In this document: positions 11,310-22,343 of the stretch, piece after piece
How positions within the stretch are numbered: position 1 is the first letter of the stretch
Layout of the letters: each line of letters begins with the position of its first letter
Source of the DNA: Rhododendron vialii
Lineage: Eukaryota > Streptophyta > Magnoliopsida > Ericales > Ericaceae
DNA: 64,000 nucleotides
Assembly: GCF_030253575.1 (NCBI RefSeq)
Contig: NC_080563.1
Coordinates: forward strand, 31,791,001 to 31,855,000
Reading direction: 5' to 3'
The notes under the pieces: generated by a model
What the model was told of the DNA's origin: nothing
Databases searched by the model: none
Seen by the model: only the letters and a program-made list of their open reading frames with translations
Program-made: the position numbers and the translations under genes

Positions 11310-11672
11310 TGGTGGTGTGCCGGCATGACACGACTTAAAATGGCACAGTCCAACCTGACACAATTAAGTAAACGGGCCGGCACGGCTTGACACGATTGAA
11401 AACGGTACGGCACGACACGATTTAAGAAAATGGGCAGGCACAACACGACACAATTGGCAAACGGGCCGGCACGACACGACACAACACGACACGATTTAAG
11501 AAAACGGACTGGCACGACACGACACAATTTAAGTAAACGGGCCGGCACGACACGACACGACACGATTGACAAACGGCACGGCACGGCACGATACGATTTG
11601 AGTAAATACTGTAAACGAGCCGGTACGACACGGCACAAAGCACGGTTAGCACGGAGTTAAACGGGCCGTGCC
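11310..11672. repeat. Degenerate minisatellite rich in GGGCCGGCACGACACGA
   Basis: Imperfect units of about 30-50 bp alternate AAACGGGCCGGCACGACACGA with ATTTAAG or ATTGACA spacers. The right edge (GGGCCGTGCCGTACCTCTG) looks like the terminal part of a plant hAT-type non-autonomous element. A related end (TAGAGGTGTCAAACGGG) is at about 21296. The reading frames of both strands here are repeat artefacts. Confidence 0.55.
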
Positions 11673-13087
11673 GTACCTCTGCTCATGTATAAACTCATGC
11701 ATGTACATGTATATCCATATGCTAGGTTTGGGTGTGCATGGAAGGCCACCCCATGCATTTGTTTCCACCACATGCTTAGGATTCCAAAAGAAATCAATTC
11801 AAGAGAACTTCTTCTTCTCCTTTTTTGGTTTTTTTATTTGTAAAAATAAATTTCATTAACTCATAACAACAAAACACAAAGATAATAGGGACTTGGGTAC
11901 ACAAGTCTGACCACCCAAGATCCTTTTCTTCTAATCATACGGAGAAAACTGATTTATGCCCATTGGGCTGAACCCAAATCTGTAGGAAAAACCCTAAACA
12001 AACCCAACGGTTGGTAAAAAACCAACCCAACACCTGCGGCACCAACAAACACCCAATTCTTCGCCTTTTCTGTTGCAGCACCGAAAGAGGAGAGAGAGAG
12101 AGTGTGTGTGTGTGTGTGTGAGTGTGAGTGTGAGTGTGTGTGTTAAGGGAATAACTTTTCATTTGATTCGAGCACATGGATGCATTTTTATACTCCTATA
12201 TGTTTAAGTTAACTAGATATGGTGAGTATACATCTCTTGTATGAAGTTTCTCAGGATAATTTGAAATACTTACGGTCTTGAGATATGAAAATTCGCAATA
12301 ATAATGATTTTACTGTATTTTGAAAGTTTTCATATCATAATTTTTGTAATAAAAGTTTCGCAAATTTCCTTAGTTTGAGATAACTTATGCGTTTTCATCA
12401 CTGTTTTTGTATCAAAATTATAATTATCCTATGCCAGTGATAGATTTATTGTGTTAGAATTCTCGTAATTTTTGAATTTTATTCAAAATTTTAGAAGAGA
12501 GAAGATTGGAGAGTAAATCAGAGATATTTGAAAGATATCTCTGATAGATTATGAACAGGAATAGTCGCCAATTTTTTTAAAATATACGTACGACCAAACG
12601 ATATCCTCCTAAAACACCTAGGACTACTTTTTGAGGATCTTTCGAGCATAAGACCAGAATTAAGAACCCTATTCCATGCAAGATAAGTTAATTTTTGTGC
12701 CAAAATTCATTTGTTCCTTTGGGGTTCAAGAAAATTTTGGAAGACGGTTAGTAATTTTAAGTACAAAATTCTTTTTAAAGATCCTAGCTAACGCGTTCTT
12801 GGAATCTAATCTACTCAAGAAAAAACAATTCAAAAGTCTTATATATTTACAAAAGTCCTATGTACAAAGAAATGTTATCCGGAAATGACCTGGAATACAC
12901 TATTTATCATTTCGGGTTATTTTCGGGTAAAATTTCTTTGTACGTAGCATGCCCCATATATTTATATAACTTGACATTGGCGAATGGGTCTAAATCCTTA
13001 ACTAAAGTGTAAAAAGCAGTGCTTCTGATCATTGCATGCCATGGGAAAGAGTTCCATCAAATTAATGAATATATATACTATGGCAGG
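11673..13087. other. No gene seen; one GA/GT microsatellite
   Basis: A composite GA then GT run lies at about 12093-12142. The rest is AT-rich, with no motif or family resemblance recognised in any frame. Confidence 0.4.
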
Positions 13088-13420
13088 ATCACTTGTGAGT
13101 CGAGCTTGGAGACAGAAATCTGGAGAATATATATAGGTCTAACCGTAATTCTAGAGAAAAGCATGACCAACATCAATCTGGAAGTAGATTCCCTCACTGT
13201 TGTGGATCGAGCTGATCAATGAGAGGATCTGGGGAATCACCCACGAAGTGTCATGATCAATGATTGAATACTATTCTGAATTAGACAAGAACTATTCTAA
13301 CCCACACTTATTGGGAAGCTAACCAATGTGTTATATATTCATTTGACAAGGCTTGGAGAAGGAACAAAGTGAAGATCTTGTGATCTCGAATGAACAAACC
13401 ACTCTCAATTAGGGGAGTTC
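13088..13420 (+). pseudogene. LINE-type RNase H (RVT_3) remnant
   Basis: The translated stretch reads GLTVILEKSMTNINLEVDSL then TVV, which matches the strand and helix around the second catalytic Asp of plant LINE RNase H domains (family pattern: A..G...A....G...LEVDS..VV). After stops and frame changes, an ..YWEANQC..-like piece at about 13310 fits the family's H..REAN..AD. motif. This is a short, broken remnant with no active product. Confidence 0.5.
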
Positions 13421-14668
13421 ATGATTCAGGACAGCCTTAACCCAAGGCAATTTCTTGACTAGATAGGAATCTCTTTTGCTGGGTTGTAATCTATTCCTTA
13501 TGCTCCCACATCTGTTGCACAAACCTTTGTTCATTTGGTTTTATAATATTCCGAAATACCAACAAAAAAATAACTATATATACTGGAACATATACAATTT
13601 TTCTTTACTTCATCTTACTACTAATTAAACTCATCTTGAAATAATTATTTATAATATTCCGAAGTACAAAAAAAATTACTATATATTCTTTTTTTTAGCT
13701 TTTCGTCTAAATGTTTGAAATTAATTACTTTTCATCATTTTCTCGAGGAGAGCTATAAGAATAATAAAAATATATGGACTGAAATTTAAAAGTAATTAAA
13801 TAAGGCAATATAATCCTAAAGATGCCTTCTTCCAAACTTTTTTTTTTTTTTTACTTTCTATATTCAGCTTGTCAAGATGAACAATTATCCTAAAAAATTA
13901 ATACAAATCCAAAAAAAATCATTAATCTAACATCTGAATTTAGGCCAAACTGCTGTTGAATTTAGACCAAAATTCATTATCCTTATTTGGGCAAAAGTTT
14001 TGTTTGAATTAATTATCTAGGATAAGGCATTAAAAACACAAATGGGCAATGGATAAAGTGAAATCATGAATAATAGAGAGGAGTAATGGCATTTAGGCAG
14101 GAAGTCATGTAGTAATAGAAAAGGAGGTGAACCTGCCCCATTTTTATTTTGTAAAAATTTACCCAAACAGCTCCGCCGATTAGGCTAGCTGCACCTTTAT
14201 TGTCCATTTTCGTTTTGTAATTTGTTCTTAATTACCTCTATGGATTTGGTTATTGACTGTTATAAGCACTCCCATCCATGCACTTAATTAATTAACATAA
14301 CCAGAGCATTTAAATTGCGAGCCAAATACCGGATAGAAAGTAATTACGAAACGGGAAGAAAAGGGTAGACTAAGTGACCGGTTCATTCCCCGGCCACCAA
14401 CCTAGGGTACGTAGATATATGCATGGTGCCTCCATCCGCGGTGAGAGAGCGGATGCAACACTTGCAGGCGGGAGGAGTTGGATGCAGGCGTGGAGGAGTT
14501 GGATGCGGGCGTGGCAGGATCAAATTGCGAGCCAAATGTTATGTAGCCATGAGTGAATACCGTTGTATGACTTCTGAAATTCAAACCGAAAGAAACAACT
14601 CTATTGAATTGTAAAGGTGCTAGGTATCAGGCATAAAAGGGGAGGAGTAGTGAACGACACTTGAGTGT
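13421..14668. other. No gene seen
   Basis: AT-rich sequence with poly(T) at about 13838-13850. A short GC-richer block at 14430-14520 has a GGAGGAGTTGGATGC direct repeat. Nothing else was recognised. Confidence 0.35.
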
Positions 14669-15018
14669 TTACGTTAGTGATTAACTTATGAAACATAATT
14701 TTTTGGTTGTCTTTATTCAATTTTTTTTTTTCGTTTATTAGTTTTATGGCAAACTTTTATGTGATATGGATTTGTCTCGACGAGAAGAATCGAAAAACTA
14801 AAAATTATGACTTTTACACAAGTAAAATTTTGAATTTTTATTTGGATACTTTCCAAAATACTTGTGTAAAAGTCATTATTTTTTTCTTTTTTGATACCTC
14901 TCGTAGAGACGAAACCATATCACATAAAAGTTTAGCTTAAAATTAACAAATGCAAAAAAAAAAAATTTTGAATAAGGACAAAATCAAAAAGTTGTGGTGC
15001 ATAAGTTAATCATTAACG
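14669..15018. mobile_element. Foldback MITE (family A, copy 1)
   Basis: Two arms of roughly 150 bp are inverted relative to each other. ACGTTAGTGATTAACTTATG at the left is answered by CATAAGTTAATCATTAACGT at the right. Internal arm blocks also pair: TTTATGTGATATGG.TT.GTCTC and ACTTTTACACAAGTA/TACTTGTGTAAAAGT. No clean target duplication was found. Related copies lie at 17420-17655 and 17678-17808. Confidence 0.7.
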
Positions 15019-16256
15019 TGAACGGGACCAATCGAAAGACAATGGTGCTGGACCATTAATTATAAACATATTCGTTACGCATATAATCGTGCACGGTTTC
15101 GAGGTACGGTGTACTATATAGTACACTGGTTTATCCAAGACTGAACAAAACCAACCGATTAGGTTAATAAACTTCATCGGAGGTTTGGATTGCACAATCA
15201 GTCCATGTAATGGCCTGACTCTAGGATTGTTCATCCGTTAAAAGAAAAAAGGAAAAAGAAAAACTTCATCGAAGGCATGCCAAGAGTCCTCAATGGCCCA
15301 CTCCCTAAAATTAATCAAGGAAGTCTTTCATGCCACGAATAGACTCGCGCGACCCACGAAATCAAATACGAAAGTGATTGTAAACGTAAATTGCTTTTCC
15401 CACCCCTCTTCTCACACACACACCTATCTTCCGAAAATACCCCCGCAGCTACGCCCAGAAATACCTAACCCCATTTTCTCTAATTTCTCCTTTATTTCCT
15501 TAATAATCTTGATATCGTTTTTCTCTTTTATTTATTTAATATTATTTAAGTCTTCCGATTTTCAATCTGGTTGAATCAGTGCAAAGATTTTATTTTATTT
15601 TTATCATTTTATCTTCAATGGTCATAATAAATTTTTGGCTCTAAAGCCTTTCAACGAGCACTCTATGGGCCCAATTGGATGACGTAGAAGTTTTGAGTGT
15701 ATTATTATTTATGAAGGGGGATAAAATAGTAAGGGATATTAGTTAAGAAGGGATGACCTACATTGATGTGACATTTATGGAGGGGGGATAAAATAATATT
15801 TGATTTGGATGAAGGATAAATTGGAGGTATAAGGAAGGGTGTATGATGTAAAAAGCTGTTAAATGATTCATTTGCCCTATGCAGTATGAAATTAGGTTAT
15901 TCATTATATAATAACAAAATTCAATAAAATTAATTACTTTTCACAATTTAAGGAACAATAATTTAGTTTACAAATAAAAATAATTAATTTAATATTTATA
16001 AATAATAAAAAATCAATATCAATCGTATTTAATTCAATTTGTGGTTTGTTTAATATGAAAATGTACAAATGTTAAGTTGAATTAATTTTTTGTTATAAGT
16101 TATTTTATTTGTCAATTATTAGTATTATTTTTTCATAATTAAGCAATACTCCCACATGCACCAAATCATTTTTCTCTTCTTTGTTTTTATACATGGTCAC
16201 AAGACTCACACATGCACCGAATCATTTTTCCTTCTCTTCTTTGTTTTTATCGCCTT

Positions 16257-16262
<6 letters not shown>
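15019..16262. other. No gene seen; single MITE arm and short direct repeats
   Basis: A single right arm of the MITE family of 16912-17236 lies at about 15560-15660 (CAATCTGGTTGAATCAGTGC ... CTCTAAAGCCTTTCAA). ATTTATG.AGGGGG.ATAAAATA is repeated at about 15710 and 15775. ACATGCACC.AATCATTTTTC is repeated at about 16154 and 16211. No coding sequence was recognised. Confidence 0.45.
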
Positions 16263-16330
<68 letters not shown>

Positions 16331-16366
16331 TAGAGAAGAAGAAGAAGAAGAAGAAGAAGAAGAAGC
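16263..16366 (+). repeat. Compound (GA)n-(GAA)n microsatellite
   Basis: About 64 bp of GA is followed by GATA units and about ten GAA units. The sequence just downstream (16380-16690) looks like a gene leader, with CT-rich tracts, AGGGTTTGAAATTCG and a TCTCTCAACAG acceptor-like site. No open reading frame follows, so it may be an orphan 5' leader. Confidence 0.8.
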
Positions 16367-16911
16367 TGCTGTTGCTGCTCTCCGATCATGGTGACTCCTC
16401 CCTCTCTCTCTCTCCGATCTGTTGTTGATGTTCATCTTCTTCTTGTTGTTTCTGTTCACTGATCATCTCTCTGAAATTTAGGGTTTGAAATTCGAAATTG
16501 GGGGTTTCTGGTGGTGGCGGTTTGTGATGGTTCTGATAGTTTGTGTGTGTGTTTTTGTGGTGATCTCCTCATCTTTCTTCTCCTTCTCTTTTTTTTTTTT
16601 TTGATTGATTAGTTTCTTCTTCTTCTTCTTCTCTCTCAACAGAGAAAGAGAGCCGTTGGGGAAGGGGATGAGGAGGGGTGTTTTGGTCAAAAAGCAGGTG
16701 TATTAGGCCGGCTAAATTATGGAGAGCTCAAGGGGTGGCAATAATTTAGCACTCTATACACCGGATTGAGGTGTATACGCGAAGAAGGGGGAGAGTCCAA
16801 TACAGGTAGAAATTGGGTTGCCAAAGCAAGCTAAATCAGTCCCATCATCCCCTAACCGGGTGTATTGTGGAATACACCTAGTTAAAACAGCACCCGATCG
16901 GGCCCTAAGGC

Positions 16912-17236
16912 TTCTTATTTAGTTTCAGATCTCTCTTAGGGTGGTCATTGAAAGGCCTTAGAGCCAAAAATTCATTACGACCATTTAGGATGAAATACTA
17001 AGAAAAATAAGATTTTCGCACCAGTTCAAACGAATTGAAAATTGGAATACTTATTTTTTATATAGTTTATATATTAAAAAATATAGTTAAGAAATTAAGT
17101 GTTTTAATTTTCAATCTGTTTGAACCGGTGCAAAGATTTTATTTTTCTGATCATTTCATCTTAAATGGTCATAATTAATTTTTTGCTCTAAGGCCTTTCA
17201 ATGGGTACCCTTAGAGAGCTCTGAAACTAAATAAGG
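16912..17236. mobile_element. Long-arm foldback MITE (family B)
   Basis: The outer arms CTTATTTAGTTTCAG.TCTC and GAG.GCTCTGAAACTAAATAAG are inverted copies. They continue inward as ATTGAAAGGCCTTAGAGC, ACGACCATTTAGGATGAAAT and AAGATTTTCGCACC, with their complements on the right, giving arms of more than 100 bp. A second partial copy (left arm only) follows at 17242-17350, and a right arm alone lies at about 15560-15660. No target duplication is clear. Confidence 0.72.
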
Positions 17237-17419
17237 AATTTTAGGATTCTCATTGAAAGGCCTTGAGCAAAAAATTTAATACGACCATTTAGGATTAAAT
17301 GATAAAAAAATAAGATTTTCGTACCGGTTCAACTGAATTGAAAATTGGAGCAATATCTAAACGATGTATTTATTCCGTTTGAACTGGAAATGTTCCAATT
17401 TTCATAGATATTGTTAAGA

Positions 17420-17655
17420 CAAACTTTTGCTTTTGTTAGTTTTGCGCCAAACTTTTGTGAGTTATCGATTAGTCTCGACTAGAAGAATCGGAAAAGTAAT
17501 TTTTTTTACTTTTCCCCAAGTATTTTGCTAAAAAGTGATTATATCTCAAAATACTTAGGTAAAAGTTAAAAAAAAAAATTATTTCTTCAATTCTTCTCCT
17601 CGAGACGAATCAATAATGCAAAATTAACAAATGCGAAAAAAATTCAAATAATGAC
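17420..17655. mobile_element. Foldback MITE (family A, copy 2)
   Basis: The left arm carries TTTGTTAGTTTTGCGCCAAA and a GATTAGTCTCGACTAGAAGA block. The right arm carries the complements TTCTTCTCCTCGAGACGAATC and ATGCAAAATTAACAAATGCG. It is related in sequence and layout to 14669-15018. Confidence 0.6.
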
Positions 17656-17677
17656 AAAGTTTCGAAGTTTAAAAGTA

Positions 17678-17808
17678 GTCTTTATTCAAAATATTTGGGT
17701 AAAAGTAAATTTTTTTTAGTTTTCGGAATCGCCTTGACGAAACAAATCGGAAAACCAAAAACATTAGGCACAAAACTAACAAACGCAAAAAAATTCAAAT
17801 AAAGACAA
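17678..17808. mobile_element. Foldback MITE (family A, short copy 3)
   Basis: About 130 bp. GTCTTTATTCAAAATATTTG at the left pairs with CAAATAAAGAC at the right. The internal blocks GTTTTCGGAATCG.C and CAAATCGGAAAAC also pair. It shares the ACAAAACTAACAAACGCAAA end with the other family A copies. Confidence 0.5.
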
Positions 17809-20029
17809 ACAAAAAGGTGGAAAAAGTTGTTAGTGGAACGGGTCTTTAATTAAAATAATGTAAAATTCTTAAATATAAATGCAAATTTAAATGTAAAAAC
17901 ATAATTTAGTTTAAAACATACTTTGAGTTAATCAAATTAAAATTAAATAAGTATTTCAATAAAATAAAGAAAGGAATTAAATAAATAAGATAAAAGCAAT
18001 TAGATAAAGAAAAAAACTAAATAGAGAAAGGAATTAAAGAGTGGAGTGGGGGTATTTCGGTCAAATAGACAAAAAGGTGGGAAGGGGTGTGTGTTAGGAG
18101 GGGGGCGAAAAGCAGCTCTCTTAGGTCGTGTTTGGTAGCCATTCTATTTTCTGTTTTTTGTTTTCATTTTCAGAATTTTCAAAAATTAACTTTGAAAGTT
18201 TGTTTGGTGCCTACTTCAACTTTCAAACTATGGAAATCACTTTCACTATTTTCAAAATTTGAGGAAGTAACAAAACTCAACTTTCACTATTTTCAAAAGC
18301 AAAAAATAGGCTGTCAAAAAGGCTCCGCTACAATTCCTTGGAGGGAGTATTACTTTCATACGTACGCGGTCAGTAGTTAAGTAAAAATTAATTACATTTA
18401 CATTTACAATTTTTTTTTTTAAGTCCGCAATGGACGATGTAAAACCTTCTAGCAATATCTGTGCTTTGTGCTTGTGCTTGAGAAGACACATATTCAAAAG
18501 CATCGACCTAAAACAATGTATATTTTTTGACACCAGCATTCTGTTACTCTTGATGTGGTCAATCATAACGAGTAATTAGAACGATTCAAGGTGAGGAAGA
18601 ATTTCACAATGCTAGTCTCACAAACTATCCTAATGACGTATTGTTATTATTTACGACACCTTGGTTTCTCCTTCTGAATGCTAAGAACATCTTTTCACGT
18701 CTCTCCATCTTTACAAAAGGGTCAATGATTTGTCAAAACAGTGTCAATTATGAGAAGAATAATGTGATTTTATTGGGGCAACCTTGTTTTGCGCTTCTAA
18801 ATCCTAACTTTTACAGCTTGATATTGTTTATTCTGTGCCCTCTTCCATGTATATAACCATCACGGTTGCTCCGTGTCTTGCATAATTCATGTCCTTCATT
18901 CCTTAATTACCAATCTCCACAGCGATTGCCACCACCTCTTTTTGCTCCCTTTGCAACACCAGGATATCCCATTCTATAGAATTTTTTATGGGCAATCCTA
19001 TTCTAGCTACAAATATCACCTGAAAAATGCATCAAATTATTACCGCAGAATGATGTCAACAGAGATAGGACTATGGTGTCATTAAAGAGAGATTTTCCGT
19101 GACACAGGCTGTCGTTGAATGCAATGGTGACGATAAAGGTGGAGTCGTGCAAGAGAGATTTTTAGTGACGAGTTGTTACTGAAATTATCTACCATGGCAA
19201 CCTACTATGTCACCGATGATCTTTTCTGGTGGGCACACAAGGGTGACAAACTTTTTTTGTCACAAAAAATAGAACTTCAGCGACACAACACTCAACATAA
19301 TTGTGCCACCCAAAATGTCATTTTCCACCTACTTACAAAGTTTCAAATATTTGTATCTTATGTCTCACCCATTAGCAAAACTTATACCGTGAAGAAGCAA
19401 AATATCATTCAAATCAAATATCCAACAAGTCAACATTCATTATCCAACTTCAAAACCCTTCAAAATATTCATCCTCCAACAATAAACACTTCAAACTTAA
19501 CAGCATTAGCGAAACCACGAATCATCCATACATGGTGTGTCGAATGACAAAAATAACTCAAGACAAGTGTTCCAGTTAACTACCAAAAAGTCATCAACTC
19601 CATCATGGCATGGTTAACTGCCAAAAAGTAACTCCATCTAGTTACTTACTTGTACAAAATCGAAAAATAAAAATAAAAAATGCAATTATTCAACATGTCC
19701 AGCACAAAACTAAAAATTAATGGAAATACAAGTTCTTCAAATCAAGAGAAAACTACAAAAGGCTATGAAAAAGAAAGATTTTACTCCAAGTTGTTATATG
19801 ACAAATCATGGCATGACTCATGAGTGACTTATAAATGAGCTACCCAACCCAGATTTTGATGCCATTAATTCTATATAATATCAGTGATATGCAACAAAAG
19901 AATATTCATTGTCCCACTTTCCTGTGAACATCCTAAAACTAGCTATTACAGCCATAAAACAAAGCCATACATAGGATAGTACACCAATAATAGTTACAGA
20001 TAAGTTGGATATGCAAGACACAAAACCAT
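17809..20029. other. No gene seen
   Basis: AT-rich sequence. Reading frames of 70-124 codons at 18087-18380 and 19173-19547 show no family resemblance. GTGACG/GTGACA-like short repeats at 19100-19290 may be the edge of an unclassified element. Confidence 0.35.
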
Positions 20030-20039
20030 GCTAGCAGAT

Positions 20040-20420
20040 CAGTCCTGCTACATACACAGCAAACTGTGCACAGATTGTGCACAGATTTTGTTGTGGGGCC
20101 CACCACGGGTCCCACACAAAATCATCCGAGCCGTTCATTAAATGTAAAACATTTTTTCAATGGTCCCCACAAAAAATAAGCTCAATCCAATACCTATAGG
20201 TGCTTCATCCAACCATCTAACTTTTCATTCAGATTTTCGGATAATGAAAAGTTATATGATTGGATCGAGCATCTATAGGTATCGGATTGAGATTATTTTT
20301 TACGGGGACCCTTGAAAAAATATTTTACATTTAATAAACAGCTCGGATGATTTGTGTGGTACCCGTGGTGAACTCCACAATGAAATATGTGCACAGATTA
20401 TATGTGTGTGTAGACTTTCT
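20040..20420. mobile_element. Mutator-like foldback MITE with exact 10-bp direct repeats
   Basis: The 381-bp element is flanked by GCTAGCAGAT at 20030-20039 and again at 20421-20430. Arms of about 170 bp pair across a short centre at about 20222: ACTGTGCACAGATT, CACCACGGGTCCCACACAAA, CATCCGAGCCGTTCATTAAA and CCAATACCTATAGG are each matched by close complements on the right. Target duplications of 9-11 bp are typical of Mutator-like elements. It carries no coding sequence. Confidence 0.82.
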
Positions 20421-20430
20421 GCTAGCAGAT

Positions 20431-21424
20431 AGACAACCAAACATTGTACCCATGAGTTCCTCCTTTAAAGTATATTATGGAAAGCAACAGCTGGAAAAAC
20501 AAACTACCATGACTGCCACGTGCACATTTCATGCAATCCCCCAAATTTTTTTTATCAACATTCATGCAATCCCCAATTGCAGCATCAAACATAAAATTCC
20601 AGCAATTAAAGAAAGTCAAATTCCTTCATCTAAGCTACAATTTGATAAGGTTTTGTTAATGACCGGTTTTTGAACAAATTACACCAATATATTGAATGGA
20701 ATTGGGAGCTAATGAAGCGAAAGTTACTTACTGGTAATTAGAGATGTACGTACTTGTAACTTTAATATCATTTTCATTGACATTGAAGGACTGTAATAAC
20801 CTTAACTTTTTCACTGATCTATTCATTATGAAACTTTGGGCCGGAGTTCCTATATTGTAACATTTTGAATTGTATTATGATTTGGTGAAACGAGTATGGA
20901 AAATTGGTTGTGAAGTTGTGTACGATATTACGAGAATTTTATTTATGAAAAGTTATTAAAATTTATGTTTAAAATCTAGGAAGGGACACGAAATGAGTCC
21001 CGCAAAAATTATGTGGATGATTTGTGCCAATTTCCTTTGTGTCATTAGAATTTTCGTTAGGGCTTCAATTTGGCGACAAGCAAAACCGAGTGAAACGACG
21101 TTGTTTTGCCTTAACTTCTCTTATTTTTGGTGACAACCAAAACCCCATGAAATGATGTCATTTTGCCTCACATCGCTTTTAAATGAATTTTTTAAGCACG
21201 CCTAAATGAGTACCAGCCCTCTTGCGAGAAAATTCAAATCCTTCAGTGTTATACTTGTCGCCTAAAATATTTTTCGTCTTTGGCTACTGGTTACTAGAGG
21301 TGTCAAACGGGTCATGCCATGCCGTCATGGCCTATTTAGCTTCGTGTCAACCGTGCTTCACATCATGTTGTGCTAACCCATTTACTTAAGAAGACTAACT
21401 ATGACCAAAAGACACTGTTCTTAT
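20431..21424. other. No gene seen; fragment of a hAT-like terminus
   Basis: TAGAGGTGTCAAACGGG at about 21296 resembles a hAT-type non-autonomous element end and is related to the repeat at 11310-11672. The rest is AT-rich and unrecognised. Confidence 0.35.
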
Positions 21425-22111
21425 TAGGGCTGCCCGCAGATAGGTTTAGTGCAGATTAGTCTGGTTCCCAATTTGATTCCCTCGCGGCGGATTGTCATTT
21501 TCTCCATCCGCCAACCGTCCATGAGTGTTGTTTGGTCGGTTCAGTTTGGATGCGGTTTCGGCGGATCAGTTCGGACGGTTTCAACGGATTTAAGTATGCA
21601 ATTTATTTTTTTATCTACAGCAAAAAATTAATAAAGCCTTACAACTTCAAGTTCAATCAAGTTAAAACAAATTCAAACAAGTCTAAATATTGATCCACCC
21701 TAAAATCCAATTAAGTGTGTCAATGTCTGGAGTAGTTAACACTGCCTAAAACTTTACCCTATCCATGCGTTCATAGAATCTGATTCTCGGTGTGTTATTA
21801 ATTTGCAAAATCTGTTGGTTGTGAATTGTCATCCACAACTGATACGTCTTTAGATCATTGAATGATAAAGTTTGCAAGATTACATTCAAAGTAATTAGGA
21901 CTAGGGTTTTTCTTCAGTAGTTCAGTCATTAATTTCTTCCGCAATTTTTATTTTTATTTTTTTGAAGTGGCCGATGGTTCAATTTGAACTGGAACCGATT
22001 TGGATCCACCAGAATAAGTATTTTTAGATCTGTATCCGTCCCTATAGCATAGCTCGGTTTGGTCCGATTCGGACAGATGGGGCGATTCGATTCATTTACT
22101 GAACAGCCCTA
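21425..22111. mobile_element. Non-autonomous hAT element, 687 bp
   Basis: The termini are TAGGGCTGCCCGC and, on the other strand, TAGGGCTGTTCAG. The 8-bp target duplication GTTCTTAT is exact at 21417-21424 and 22112-22119. The subterminal parts are rich in CGGATTGTC/GGTTC blocks. There is no transposase reading frame. Termini and duplication length both fit the hAT superfamily. Confidence 0.85.
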
Positions 22112-22343
22112 GTTCTTATATACTATGTATTTACGAGGGCCTAAACCCAAAGATACGAAATAAGACCAAGTCAAACTTGAATTGCATCTCATTAGGAGAT
22201 TAGGAGTTCGAGTCTCTTTACGTGAGCTTCCCTTAGAGGCTTTCTTTCTTTGTTTCTATGGCTTATTTCTTATATTAGTTGAGTTGTTGGGCTTAGTTAT
22301 TTCGTGAACTCTTACAATTGATGTAGTGTCGTGAATTTGTACT

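Noticed and set aside
11228..11660. Open frames on both strands in the GC-rich block
   Set aside because: Repeated short peptide words mirror the minisatellite; there is no independent coding signal.
19173..19547. 124-codon plus-strand frame
   Set aside because: No domain resemblance, AT-driven composition and no supporting splice or promoter context.
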